A stretch of DNA of 64,000 nt from Vicia villosa. Taxonomy: Eukaryota; Streptophyta; Magnoliopsida; Fabales; Fabaceae. The position numbers and the translations under genes were made by a program. A model generated the notes under the pieces. It was given only the letters and a program-made list of their open reading frames with translations, was not told the origin of the DNA and made no database searches. The DNA lies in assembly GCF_029867415.1 (NCBI RefSeq), contig NC_081182.1, positions 47,517,317 through 47,581,316 of the forward strand. The letters are read 5' to 3'. Below, one piece after another: positions 22,605-34,349 of the stretch; the stretch's first letter is position 1, and the number at the start of each line of letters is the position of its first letter.

Positions 22605-23436
22605 TAGAGCTGTCAATATGGGCTACCTGGCCCTAAACGGGCGGGCCCTGGACTTTTCAGGGTTGGGCCAAAAAGGCCCGGTGTAATATGGGCTCGATAT
22701 TTACTACCCGAGCCCGGTCCTAGATGGGCTTCGGGCTACCCGGCCCTAAATAGGCTTTTTTTATTTAAAAATATTAAAATAAAATTCCATAATATTTATT
22801 ATAAATAAAATTTTAAATTATGTTATTTTAAACATAATACTCCCTCCGTCCCAAATTATAAGAGAAAATCACTTTTTAGATTCATTGAATAATTAATGTA
22901 TCTGGTCTATATATAGACCAAATACATTAATTATTCAATGAATCTAAAAAGTAATTTTCTCTTATAATTTGGAACGGAGGGAGTACATTTTAAGTACTAT
23001 ATTATCTCTTATAAATACTATAATGTGTTTCTAAATAGAATACATGTCTAAATTGTATAAAATAATACTTGGATATTTATTATAAAAGAAAAACTAATAT
23101 AATACGATGAAAAAATGTTGATTATATTAATGTATAATATTTAAAAGAGAAAGATTGAATAAAATAGAGATAAAATTTAGTGAAGTGAGAAAAATCGATA
23201 TGCTATTTTGGAGTAAGATAATATAAATATTAATATATTTTTTTAAAAATTATAATTATGCGGGCCTAATGGGCTACCCACGGCCCATATGGGCTAGCCC
23301 TAATGGGTAGCGGGCTTTTCAGGGCTGGGCTAAAAAGGCCCTGCAAAATATGGGCTTTAATTTTAAGACCCAAGCCCTATGATTTTTCGGGCCTAGCGGG
23401 CCAGCCCATATGGGCTAGCCCATTTTGACAGCTCTA
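22605..23436. mobile_element. hAT-type MITE with nested Stowaway
   Basis: Terminal inverted repeats TAGAGCTGTCAATATGGGC and GCCCATTTTGACAGCTCTA. Perfect 8-bp target duplication ATTCATAC at 22597-22604 and 23437-23444, which assigns it to hAT. Sub-terminal regions are full of GGGCTAGCCC-like palindromes. The AT-rich centre holds the Stowaway at 22840-22983. Confidence 0.9.
22840..22983. mobile_element. Stowaway MITE, near-perfect full-length palindrome
   Basis: 144 bp beginning CTCCCTCCGTCCCAAATTAT and ending with its inverse, flanked by TA. The two arms are complementary almost along their whole length around the centre TCTATATATAGA, so a transcript would fold into a single long hairpin. Confidence 0.92.
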
Positions 23437-23533
23437 ATTCATACACTTCAATCCAACAAGATATTTTTCTAAATGACAAAGCACTCTCACTCCCAAACTA
23501 GACAATACCTCGTAGTCGGAATAACGTGGAGTT

Positions 23534-23732
23534 TGTTAGTGTGTGAACACACTTTTATTGAGAGAAGAGAAAGAGAAAAACAAATAAGGAAACAAAGATT
23601 TATCTTCACTTGAATTGTAATGGTGTGTATAAATATTGATAATTGAGCTTTGGCTTACACAACTTGAATTGTATTTAATATATTATATTATTAGATTAGA
23701 TTATATTTGATATTATATCTAATATCTCAACA
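23534..23732 (-). repeat. 3' LTR of copia element no. 3
   Basis: TGTTAGTGTGTGAAC to ATATCTCAACA, 199 bp. Pairs with the LTR at 27945-28172. Left flank GAGTT. Confidence 0.85.
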
Positions 23733-23784
23733 TACTCCAATATCTCATCATACTCCCCCTATAATCCAAGTTCTTGATCCTACG

Positions 23785-24490
23785 CTAATCATAGTCGATC
23801 TGAACTATTCCTAATTTCTTTCTTAAATTCAGGAATTTGTCGATCTTCAATCCTTTGGTGAAAATGTCGGTCAATTGTGCTTCGCTCGAGCAATGCCTTA
23901 CTTCAAGTTCACCTCGATATACCTTTTCCCTCAAGAAGTGAAATCTAGCCTCGATATGCTTACTTCTTCCATGCAAAACTGGATTTTTTTGCCAACTTTA
24001 TAGCTGACTTGTTGTCGATTTGCAACACAAGAGGTTTTTTCACTTGGACCTCCATTTCTTCAAGTACTAATCTAATCCAAATTGCTTGACATGCAACATG
24101 GGATCCTGCTATATATTCAGGTTCACATGATGATAATGCCACCAGAGGTTGTTTCTTCGAACACCGTGAAATTGGGGTACCAAATACTTGAAAGAAATAT
24201 CCAGTTGTGCTTCTTTGATCTTCCTTATCTCCACACCAATCAGCATATGAGTAACAAGTAATAATAGCTTCTTTGCTCTCAGAGTCTCGTTGAAATAGGA
24301 TTCCACAGTTTATTGATCTTCTTAAGTATCTTAGGATTCGTCTTGCAGCCTTCATGTGTGACACCCTTGGTTCACTAATGTATCTGCTCACTAATCCGAC
24401 TACAAAACCTATATCAGGGTGACTGTTGAACATATACCTCAGAGATTCAACTATTTTTTTAAAAACTGACTTTGTCTTCCTCTCCATGCT
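23785..24490 (-). pseudogene. Copia no. 3 RNase H
   Basis: Minus translation at 24487-23960 reads VESLRYMFNSHPDIGFV, CYSYADWCGDKEDQRSTTGY, ALSSCEPEYIAGS and QIDNKSAIKLAKK. The frame then shifts, and HGRSKHIEARFHFLREKV and LTDIFTKGL finish the domain at 23976-23785. Catalytic Asp and Glu positions are recognisable. Confidence 0.85.
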
Positions 24491-24599
24491 TCACTAACTT
24501 CAAATTTGGTTCGACAGGTGAAGATGCCGGAGTCGAATCATTCATCCTGAATCTCTTGAGTATCTCTTTGACATACTTCATTTGATATAGGATCATACG

Positions 24600-25800
24600 T
24601 TGCTTAGAAAATTGAAATGCCTAAGAAATAAGACAATTTTCTCAGATCTGATATTTCAAATTCTCTCATCATCAACTCTTTAAACTTCAACAAATTCTCT
24701 AAGTTATTTCTAGTTACCAGCAAGTGGTCGACATATAAGCAAATGATTGTTATATCTTGTGCCACAGCCTGAACATAGACACCATACTTAAATTTGCATT
24801 TTACAAATCTCAATTCGACTGAGTATGAGTCGATCTGCTTGTTCCATACCCTAGGTGCCTGCTTGAGACCATAGAGTGTTTTGTGCAACTTATATACTTT
24901 ACTCACTTCCTTCTAAATCACAAACAATGGAGGTTGTGTGACATAGGCCTCTTCGTCTAAAGGAGCATTCAGAAATGTTGATTTCACATCTAAATGAAAT
25001 GTCGACCAACCTTGGTTGTAGACCAAGGTTACCACTAGTCAAATAAACTTCAATCTTGCCACTGGAGCAAATACTTCAGAGTAGTCGAGTTCTGGTCTTT
25101 GAAGAAAACCTCAAGATACTAATCTTGCTCTATGCCTTGCTACCAACCCATCAACATTGTGTTTCAACTTGAACACCCACTTTACTTCGATATCTTTTGT
25201 ATGTGTTGGCAGTTCGACTAATTCCCGTGTGTTGTTTCTTTCGATTGCTTGTAACTCTTCGACCATAACAGACTTCCATTGTTTAATCTTTAAAGCCTCA
25301 CTATAGTTGATTGGTTCAACACCTTCAAGTAAAGAAAAATGAACTAATTCTCCATCTTGTGTGACTTCATCATCACTAGCTACTTCATAGTCTCGAAGTC
25401 TTACTGGAAGAATGCGATTTCTTTGAGGTATTTGGCTTGTGCTAGCCATAAACTCTTTGACTTCAACATTGTCGGGAATGTCAACAATTGCTTCGACTTT
25501 GACTTCATCAGTTTCTTCGTCAAAACCATAACTCATAAATGGTTTGTTGATTGCATTACCATAATTCCAATCCCAGGCAGAATTTTCATCAATCACAATA
25601 TCTTGACTTAACATAATCTTCTCATTATTTGGATTAAATAGCATGTATGCACCAGTCTTGTGATATCCTACCAGAATCATAGTTTCACACTTGTCATCAA
25701 GCTTCCTTCTTCTTGCATCAAGAGCGTGCTTGTAACACATAGAGCCAAACACCTTCAAATGAATTACTGATGGTCGTTTGCTACTCCACACTTCTTCAGG
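24600..25800 (-). pseudogene. Copia no. 3 reverse transcriptase
   Basis: Open at 25791-25111: integrase/RT linker, then VKWVFKLKHNVDG and ARHRARLVS. A frame change follows near 25110, then KLHKTLYGLKQAPRVW and ICLYVDHLLVT (24906-24604). The catalytic YVDD is changed to YVDH. Confidence 0.85.
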
Positions 25801-26690
25801 TACCTTGTTCTTCTATATCTTGGTAGGGCACCTATTCAGGATATAAATTGCAGTCGAAATAGCTTCACCCATAAGGATTTTGGCAAATTCTTCAGGTACC
25901 TTGTTCTTCAATATCTTAGGAGGGCACCTATCCTATATGGTTTTGTTCCTTCTTTTTACAATTCCATTATGTTGAGGGGGTATAAAGAGCATTTACTTCA
26001 TGAACAACACCATGTTCTGCACAAAATTCTTCAAACATCTTGGATGTGTATTTTCCACCTCCATCTATTCGCAGAACTTTGATCTTCTTCTCATTCTGGT
26101 TTTCGAAAAGTATCTTGAATCTCTTAAAGATTTCAAATACTTCGTCCTTTCTCTCGATTACATAGATCCATAACTTTCAACTAAACTCATCGGCAAACGA
26201 AACAAAATATCTGTTTCCACCAATGACATGTTCTTCGAATGGACTGCATACATCTGAGTGTACCACTTCGAGTATGCAGGATGATCTCATTGGCATAGTC
26301 GAAGCGAAAGAATTTCTAGATTGCTTTTCGACTAAACAGCCTTCATATAATTTTTCAGGCATCTCAAGACTTGGAATACCAGAAACCATATCTTGAGTAA
26401 TCAGTTGATTGAGTGATCGAAAATTCAAATGTCCAAACCTCAAATGGCACAACCAACTATCCTTGAGGTCGACAACCGTTTTTAGACATTGGACTTCCAC
26501 CAAACTGATCATGGTCTTAAACATCATATTCTTTGACAAAGGAGATTTCAAGACCAAATTCTTTTGGGTGTCAAACAATTTTAAAACTCCATCTTTCATG
26601 ACAACTGAGAAACCTTTCTCGACTAGTTGTTTAACACTTAGCAGGTTACACTTCATTCCAGGTACATAGAGCACATCTTTGATCATAGCT
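25794..26690 (-). pseudogene. Copia no. 3 integrase with a local duplication
   Basis: N-terminal HHCC-like part: LRFGHLNFRSLNQL, YEGCLVEKQSR (26686-26177). Core part is frameshifted with RIDGGGKYTSKMFEEFC near 26060. A segment of about 45 bp (CTTCAGGTACCTTGTTCTTC and following) is repeated at about 25793-25838 and 25890-25935, so the C-terminal part is locally duplicated. Confidence 0.8.
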
Positions 26691-26775
26691 TTCCCCCATT
26701 ACTCATTTGAAAAACTATGTTGCTAGTACCTTTTGCTTGCAACAAACTATTATCAGCAAGTTTTACCTTGCTCTT

Positions 26776-27849
26776 CTACAACTCGTTGAAATCTGGAAAC
26801 CACACCTTTTGACCAGTCATGTGATTCGAGCAGCCTAAGTCGAGGAACCAGATCTTGGATTCGACATGGTTATCTACGATTGAATCCATAACCACCATAC
26901 CACTTTCAGAATCATCTGAATCTTGGCTTGCAAGGTTCGCTCCTTCATCCTTGCCTTTCATTGATCCATTATCTTTCCTATACCAACAATATTTAGCTAA
27001 ATGACCCCACTTTTCATAACACTGCATATCTTTCTTATCTTCTTTGTCCTTCCGATAGTTTCCTCCTCCTCTTTTTGAGGATTCAGAAGATTTATCTTTG
27101 ACCTGATGCTTATGGGGATTTGACCAAGACTTCTTGCCCTGAGTCTTGTCAAACTTGCCTTTGAATTTGTTGGAACCACCATTCTTTTTCCATAACTGAG
27201 CCTGTAGAGCTTGTATCGAGTCTTGAACTCCTTTCCTTTCAACAATCCTAATCTCACGTGCTTCCAACGAACCAACCAAATCTTCCAATTTTAAGGTTTC
27301 AAGTTGATTGGATTCTTAAATAGCTATGATAACATGATCAAAGTGAGAGGTCAACATTCCCATTACCTTCTGAACTACCATATTATTAGTTATGGTTTCA
27401 CCACAAGCCTTCATGAGATGGACGAGTTTCTGGACCTTCGACACATATTCTGTAACTTTTTCATCTTCTCCCATCGACAACAATTAATATTGTCGATCCA
27501 AGGTCTGCAACTTGACAACCTTGATTTTCTCACCTCGTTCATAATACTTGACCAGAATATCCCATGCCTTCTTCTCCGTTTCAGCATGAGAGATTCTATC
27601 AAAGTTAGCAGCATCGACCACCGTCTGAGTTCAATAAGTAGCCTTGTAATCTTTCTTCTTGACTTTGTTGCGGGAAGTTTTTTGAGCTTTAGTTGCATTT
27701 GCAGCTAGTGCAGGAACATCATCAGTAACCACTTCTAGGGTATCATGGAAGCCAAACAAGGATTTCATATGTTTTTTCCATCGGATCCAATTTTTTCCAT
27801 CAAGTATAGGAAGAGAATTCAGATTTCTCTTATAACCAGTCATCCTCAC
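26776..27849 (-). pseudogene. Copia no. 3 gag and protease
   Basis: Starts MRMTGYKRNLNSLPILDG at 27849, the usual gag beginning. It continues with a UBN2-like gag in several frames, a degenerate zinc knuckle (CYEKWGHLAKYC, second Cys missing and spacing shortened) and a protease site reading LDLGCSNHMTG, where functional elements have DSG. Several stops are present. Confidence 0.8.
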
Positions 27850-27944
27850 AGCGGTTGATTCACTTGTCTTGGAAACACGATCTCTAACGTGAAGTTCTTG
27901 AAAAACCGATCAAGAATAATAACCGGAAGCTCTGAATAACAATT

Positions 27945-28172
27945 TGTTAGTGCGTGAAGCACTTTTAGTGAGAGGGGAGAAAAAGAAAAAATAAGGAATT
28001 AAGGATTTATATTCACTTGAATTATAATGGTGTGTACAAATAATGATACAAACTATGACTATTTATATACAATCCTAATTGAGCTCAGGCTTACACAACT
28101 TAGATTATATTTGATATTATTATATTATATTATATTTGATATTATATCTAATATCTCAATAATATCTCAACA
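27945..28172 (-). repeat. 5' LTR of copia element no. 3
   Basis: TGTTAGTGCGTGAAGC to ATATCTCAACA, 228 bp. A TATA-like ATTTATATACA lies near 28060. The primer site lies on its left, as expected for a minus-strand element. Confidence 0.85.
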
Positions 28173-28199
28173 AAGTTGAGGTTGACCCGAACATTCTTC

Positions 28200-30740
28200 G
28201 CCACCAGCATATTTTTCATCATACTGTTGACCAATATTATGTTATCACCAAAATAAAATAAGAGCAATGGTCATCTCATAAGTTAAAACAATGGTAGAGA
28301 CAAGTAAATACATGGTTCCTTCCTCTCACTATAGATCTTTTTTCTCTCCTGCACGTCGGCCACCTTCGCCACAAACCATGTGTCAATATACCTCCTCTTC
28401 GTTCATATCGACAACATATCAAAGGGACTGACCCTGTCTTCAAAGCCCAAACTCTCCTAGAGAGAACATAAATTAGCCTTCAACTCATCTTCTTTTGGAT
28501 TAAGTTATTCCGACGGTAACGCATACTTGCTTGAAACCCTCATAAAGTGAATTTGATTTTAGTACTTCAGGAATTTGTCTATACATCTGGCCAATGGGGC
28601 TTCACGAGTCTGGGGAACAATTAGGAAGTACATGTCTTTGAATTTTGTTCCATCTATCAACATAAACATTCAACACCTTATTCGTCTAACGAAGAGGAAA
28701 TAATCATTGTCCCTGCTATACTCTAGTAGAAGTACATGTTACACTGAACAGGTTAAATAACAACTTCAAGGTTGACACTCCACCCAATATTTGCACTAGT
28801 GGTGAAACACTTTCACATAAGCCAAATTCACGGGTGAAGTTAAGAGGGGACAACTCTTAAGTGATTCTAGACGACTTCCTCTTAGTCGTTGAGGGGGAGC
28901 TTGAACCCTAGTTTAGAAAACAGAAACTCTTGGAAAGGCGCCGAGCATCTGCTGAAAGGACTACATAACCTCTTGTCAAATTTTACTTAAGAAACAAACC
29001 AATCAGAAAATAATCCCACATCCCGATGAGAAGTCTTTAGTTTATGAGCCTTGCTAAACACGAAAACCATCCCCACCATCTATGCATCCACCCAAAAATA
29101 CTGAATGGCATCCGCAAGGAGCTCGATACCTTGTTGGTCCTTTTGAACCATTTCTTACTTATTGTTAACAAAAATAAAATGTCCTTCATGAGCTCTAGAA
29201 CCCCTTTCAAAGTCAATATGCTCCCCACTTCCCCATCGCTAGGTTTCTAAAAAATTCAAAGATCATTAATCTTTAATATATGAGTGAGCCGCGAATCATT
29301 CTGGTAGGTCCCACCAAACTTTGAATCCTCTATGAGAAATTCAGGAGAAGAGAAGGCACAATCGATTTCCCCTGTGTTGAGATCAACAAGATTCATCCCT
29401 CCACCCTTTCGTACAAGGCCCTATACATCACTATTGTCCGTATTATTTGTAAGATACAATTACACATGTAAATAAATAAATAATAAAATACTATGGCACC
29501 CCGTTCTCACCAAATATTCTCTCGTATCCGTGCAATCGACCGCACTCACGATCACATAAGTGCTAATTTACTTTTTCTTGTCTCAGTGGAAGACACTTCT
29601 CCAAGGTCAAACTTTCTTCATAGACTAGTCCTTATAACCAAGAACGTAGGTCCTCCTTCATCGTTACTTTTTCGGGGGGAAAGAGGACTTGACTTAATCC
29701 AGTAGAAATTGTCATTATGATGAAAGTGAGGCCAAGACTAGTACTTTAGGAATCTGCTTTTACAGAAACGAGAAGATTCAACCAGATATTAGAAAAAGGA
29801 AATTTGAGCCTCTATAATGAGGGGTGAAAGGGATGAACTAGGGATAATCTGGTATGAAGGAAATAAGCCCTTGGTCACAAGTATCGTCCTGAGAGGTGTG
29901 CACCATATAAAATAAATTGAAGGATAGCATAAAGGAAGGCTTCCAACACTTATGCTCGACACAAAACAGGAACACCTTCATAAGCCCAGACTCCCAAATG
30001 AAGTTGTGAAGGGGAGACTTTCAAGTGCTTCAAGACGGTCACCTCGAAGTCAGAGAAAGGCAACCATAGTCTTGTCATAGTGAACATATACTCATAAAGC
30101 ATGACCAAGTTGCCGTCAAAGAAGCTACATATCGTTTTTTCCAAGCTCAAAGGAGGAACAAAACAATTTAGGGGGTCACTGAATGTGATATCAGCAGCAG
30201 CTATAGCCATCTCGACATTTAGGATGGATGGGGTCCCCACCATTTTTGTAGCCACCCAACCGTACTTTGCCGTGTCGACTAGCTCCACAAACTTCACTCC
30301 CCTCTGGGACAGTTGTTGACTTTAAAATGTTTGTCGGGACCCCATCGACACTCTAAATGGACCTTAATTTCATCATCGCCAAAATCACAATGATTGGTTC
30401 TCTGATAAACCTGGATGAAATCGTCAGCATGTTCTCTCATAAACTAGGTAGGTTGTATTTCTACATCATTCAAAACGGGAGGGGCATATGGACCTCCGTG
30501 TGCTCTTCCTCTCCACTATCATTTGATAAGAGAGCCTCATAATAGTCAAATGAAGATGCTTTCTCATCAAGGGAGTCTCAGATACTCTTTTCAAAATCGG
30601 AATTATCGATCAGGGATATAACTTCGCGGCCCATACGATCACGAGCAAAATGAGAATCAAGGGATACCTCTATTCCCGCAACAGAAGAAACATTTCCCTC
30701 ATAATTGCTCACTATGAGAATATGGATGTCAATCATCTTA
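28200..30740 (-). pseudogene. Transposase_28-like (putative gypsy-type) ORF remnant
   Basis: Minus-strand reading from an ATG near 30740 (MIDIHILIVSNYEGN) through broken frames. The clearest block (30297-29950) has FVPPLSLEKTICSFF and WLPFSDFEVTVLKHL followed by KVSPSQLH, the pattern LP...VL..L.VAPSQLHPN.W of the plant 'putative gypsy type transposon' family. A later block near 29260-29040 is open for 63 codons. Many stops are present. A TATAAATAGG on the minus strand near 30975 lies about 235 bp upstream of the ATG and may be its old promoter. Which TE it belonged to is unclear. Confidence 0.5.
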
Positions 30741-31815
30741 ATTAAAAAACATGAAATGTTGAAGCTAAAAGCATGAGTTGAGAAAGGTACTTAGTTAGGT
30801 GAGGTTGATAAAGCGAAGTAATGTAGAAAGACAGAAACTTTGATAAAAAAGACAACCGCTGAGAAATGCTTTCTTGAAGGACGAAAAGAAGAAGTTTATT
30901 AATAAGAGCAACTATGAATGAACTTGAAGGCCAAGTATTGTGAAAAAAAATTCAGTGCTCAACTCCTCCTATTTATAGGTAAAGATGATTAAATAGTCTC
31001 AATAAGCGATGAAAAGGAGTTCGAAATTAACGACTGAATTTCTCTTTGGGAATGCAAACTCAAGTGCACTATAAACATCGTCGTGTCTTAACTAGTCATA
31101 TCAGTCCACGTGTCAGAAGGAAGCAGCGAAACATTTCAATGATGAAAATATATTTAATGCATATGTTCCCCCCAATACTTTTTCAACTTACTCCAAGCGT
31201 TTCACTTCCAGTTCGCATCAGACAACATTCTTAGAGGCCGACATCAACCGCTAAAGACATCCCCGACTCCCTAAATACCCAGCAAACCTTGAGGGTAATT
31301 GTTATGGGCCGGCTAAAAGGCCCATATGATTAAGGCCCAAATCAAGTCAATTTCACTCCACTTGACCCAAGGTAAAAAAAGTCAAGTCACACAGAAAGGA
31401 AAATACACTTTTTGATATCCACTTTTCACTACACTCATCTTGAATCTTGAACTGACCTGAGTGTTGGAGTACTAATCTTATAGGCTCAATCCACACCACC
31501 TTATCAGAGGTCACCAGTGTCTATTTAGGATTCCGCACCATCTACCTTAACTATTTATAGTTCCAGTACGAAACAATTTTCATGATTGATTCAAATGTGA
31601 ATCCATGCATTGATTCACAATCTAATAGACAAATAACGATGTCTTTTTTTTTCTATCAATCAAATCAAAAACAACTTATTCATTATTAAAGATACATCAA
31701 AAAAATCAGAAGAGAGAAGAGATAAATCGCAATAAAGAGCATTAAAAATAAATTAACGACATGAATCCGAATGCATTCTATATTCTTAGAAACTAAGGTA
31801 ATTGTGAAAATCATA
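30741..31815. other. Unassigned TE-like flank
   Basis: Contains the possible promoter/leader of the preceding remnant and, from 31308, a TGTTATGGGCC... segment that resembles a legume LTR and ends GTACGAAACA at 31575. No target duplication matches, so no element is called. Confidence 0.35.
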
Positions 31816-32367
31816 CTCCATCTGTCTCATAATAAGTGTCTCATTTGCATTTTTTCTATGTCTTAAAATAAATGTCTCTTTGGAATATCAATGCAACATT
31901 TATTATTTTTTTTCAATACTATACCCCTATACACCCTCCGGTCACTATTATAAGCAAAAAAAATGATCTAATTCTTGGTCACTATTATAAGCAAAAATCA
32001 ATTATTACTAAATCATTTAATGCTGTAATTCCTAAGATACCCCTATATTTCATTTTCCAATACTTCATTAAATTTAATAAAGAGGATATTATAGTAAATT
32101 TAATCAATGTTTTCTCCGAAATCTAAAAAGTTAACTACACTTAATTGAATTTCTTAATAATCGTGAAAACCATTTTTTTTGCTTATAAATGTGACCGGAG
32201 GGTGTATATTAATTCTCACATTTTTCAACTACACCAATATCTATAATAAATAAGGGTACTTTGATAAATGATATTAATTTTATCATTAAAATCAACACAT
32301 CCAATCATTTTCTTAAAAATCGTACAAAATTCAAATAAGACATTTATTTTGGGAGAGACAGAGGGAG
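31816..32367. mobile_element. Stowaway-like MITE, outer element of a nest
   Basis: Terminal inverted repeats CTCCATCTGTCTCATAATAA and ...TTTTGGGAGAGACAGAGGGAG. Left flank TA, right flank TG (one change). A second MITE is inserted at 31932. Confidence 0.8.
31932..32204. mobile_element. Stowaway-like MITE, inner element
   Basis: 273 bp with ends CACCCTCCGGTCACTATTAT and ATAAATGTGACCGGAGGGTG, flanked by TA on both sides. GTCACTATTATAAGCAAAAA is repeated near its left end. Confidence 0.85.
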
Positions 32368-33110
32368 TGATATAAAAAGATCTAGATATAATTTGATCAT
32401 CAGGAGTAATAAGCGGCCATTTTAGCTGTACTGAAAATGATGTATGGCATGTTCAGTGTAGGGTTAATTCCTAGTCAAAGTATTGCCTTAAAGAAGAGAA
32501 AATAGAGACGAAAGCCAACCTAAATAGAATACATATACAGACATGATCATGATGACCCACTACAAAGTGGAGGTTCATGTATCATTCAATCACAAAAATT
32601 AGGTCCACGTGATTTTTTTGCTAGAATTGAGACTTATGAATAAGGCACACTACTATTGATTGGGCTAATATAAATCAACACCTTTTCGCTGAAAGAAAAT
32701 GACAACAGGCCATAAAGTCCATCACGTAGTGCTTCAATGTCTCACACATGATGCTGGTGGTGGTGGTCATTTGCGTTTGTCCATTTTATGTAGTCTGATC
32801 TGAGACAAAAACGTGTTCTAGTATTACAGGATTGGAGAAGGTAGTTCAAGGGTCAAGATGTATTTGTGGTCTATTGATACAAACAGACCAGGCTGTTTTT
32901 AAGACTATGTATGTCCTCCATAGAGGCTAGACCTAGAAAATCTTATCTCATAGGCATACATTATAGATCTTCCCCACAAACACAATAAACATTCTAAAAT
33001 GTATCTTTCCCTTTATCAAATAAAAGATTATTTTTCACGCAATCTCACAATAGATTAGGAATAATGTGTTTTGAATTGGACAAAGGCTCTATAAGTATGA
33101 AGATTTCGTC
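32368..33110. other. Intergenic DNA, no gene seen
   Basis: Moderately AT-rich, with only short ORFs and no recognised TE ends. Confidence 0.5.
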
Positions 33111-33111
33111 C

Positions 33112-33247
33112 TTCCATCCTCAACTCATGTATTTAACAATCCCCTTATTTGGATTGAAATGTCCCTTTCATTATTTACGTATTTCAAAATTATAATTAAT
33201 AAAAAAGAATTCTATAAAATTGTAAATTTCAAAATATTTTGAACGTC
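33112..33247. repeat. Left copy of a tandem duplication split by hAT insertion
   Basis: CTTCCATCCT...ATTTACGTATTTCAAAATTATAATTA... is repeated at 34920-35045 with scattered substitutions and indels, in direct orientation. The hAT element at 33256 inserted at the start of the second copy. Confidence 0.75.
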
Positions 33248-33583
33248 CTTCCATTTAGATATGAGAATAGATTAAGTCGGCCTACAGGTGTCTATAACCT
33301 AACTTATTTAAAGTCAGATCAGACCTATTTAACAAAAAAGTCAGACTTAGACTTTTTTAAAAGTCTATTTAATTAAATAGGTTAGACTTAGACTATTAAA
33401 AAAAGTTATGAAACCTTATAGATCGGCCTATATTTTCATATATATTAAAATTAACTAGGGATGACAATGGGCAGGATTTAGACAGGATATAAAGTACCCG
33501 TCCCCATACCCACAGTTTAAAAAATCTCTATACTTGAGCCCATATCCGCGTAGGCACCGATGTTCGTACCCGTATCTTATGGG

Positions 33584-33789
33584 CAGTGGCGGAGCCAAAA
33601 ATTTTATGCAGCCTGGGCAAAAACTTTTCACCATTGATTATTCATGTGTTTTAATTTTCACACCCTATTTTTATTAATTTTGCCCCTGATTTTGTCTAAA
33701 AATCGACTATTAAATTGAGGGAGTACAAAGAAAATAGGGGATGAGCTCAGGCGCCTGCCCGGGCTAGCTGGGCCTTGGCTCCGCCCCTG
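33584..33789. mobile_element. hAT-type MITE, innermost member of the nest
   Basis: 206 bp with ends CAGTGGCGGAGCCA and GGCTCCGCCCCTG and a perfect 8-bp target duplication CTTATGGG at 33576-33583 and 33790-33797. Confidence 0.88.
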
Positions 33790-34273
33790 CTTATGGGTAC
33801 CTCAATACCCATTCCCGTGTCCGTTTACCCGCGCTTGTAGTAACATTAAATCAATTAACTGTAAAATATTGTATAATTTTAAGTTTTTTTTAATAATATC
33901 AAAAAAAATTATGAATGTTATTAGTAAGTTAAAAAAATAAATAAACTCTTTTATTAAAATGTGTAATAGTTTAATAGCGATATATTTATTTCAACGTAGA
34001 GGCCCCATTTTAATTTTAAAAATAGGTTCAAATTTAAAATATAAATACAATAATAATTAAAAAAGACACATAAAAATTACATTTATGTATTAATCAATAA
34101 TATATTTAATTATAATTATTTTAAATTTTGATCTATCTCAATTTTTATATGTATTGAGTTTTTATTATAGCATTTTTTTATTTATTGGATTTTTATTATA
34201 ACATTTTATTTATTTCAATTAATATTTATAAAAAAATTGGACCTTTTATAAATTTGGGGCCTCCTAAAATTCG

Positions 34274-34349
34274 GGGCCCTATGCATGTGCACGAAGTGCT
34301 ACAGCACATGCATAGGGCCCTGTGTTGTAGCACTTCGTGCACATGCATA
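34274..34349. repeat. Two overlapping perfect inverted repeats
   Basis: Hairpin 1: 17-bp perfect arms 34274-34290 and 34304-34320 (GGGCCCTATGCATGTGC and its complement). Hairpin 2: 24-bp perfect arms 34280-34303 and 34326-34349. The left arms overlap, so only one of the two can form at a time. Both lie inside the middle hAT MITE. Confidence 0.85.

Larger units (their letters stand above)
23534..28172 (-). mobile_element. Ty1/copia retrotransposon no. 3, both LTRs present, defective
   Basis: Minus orientation. Two LTRs (23534-23732 and 27945-28172) share the ends TGTTAGTG and AATATCTCAACA; flanks GAGTT and AAGTT differ by one base, consistent with an aged 5-bp target duplication. The primer site (minus TGTTATTCAGAGCTTCCGG) lies next to the right LTR and a purine tract (GGGGGAG) next to the left LTR. 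Gag, protease, integrase, RT and RNase H follow in copia order. Stops, frameshifts and two catalytic substitutions (DLG in protease, YVDH in RT) make it non-functional. LTR lengths differ because of indels in AT-rich stretches. Confidence 0.92.

Noticed and set aside
31308..31575. LTR with TGTTAT...GAAACA ends
   Set aside because: The flanks (GTAAT and ATTTT) do not match, and no primer site or second copy was found; left as unassigned.
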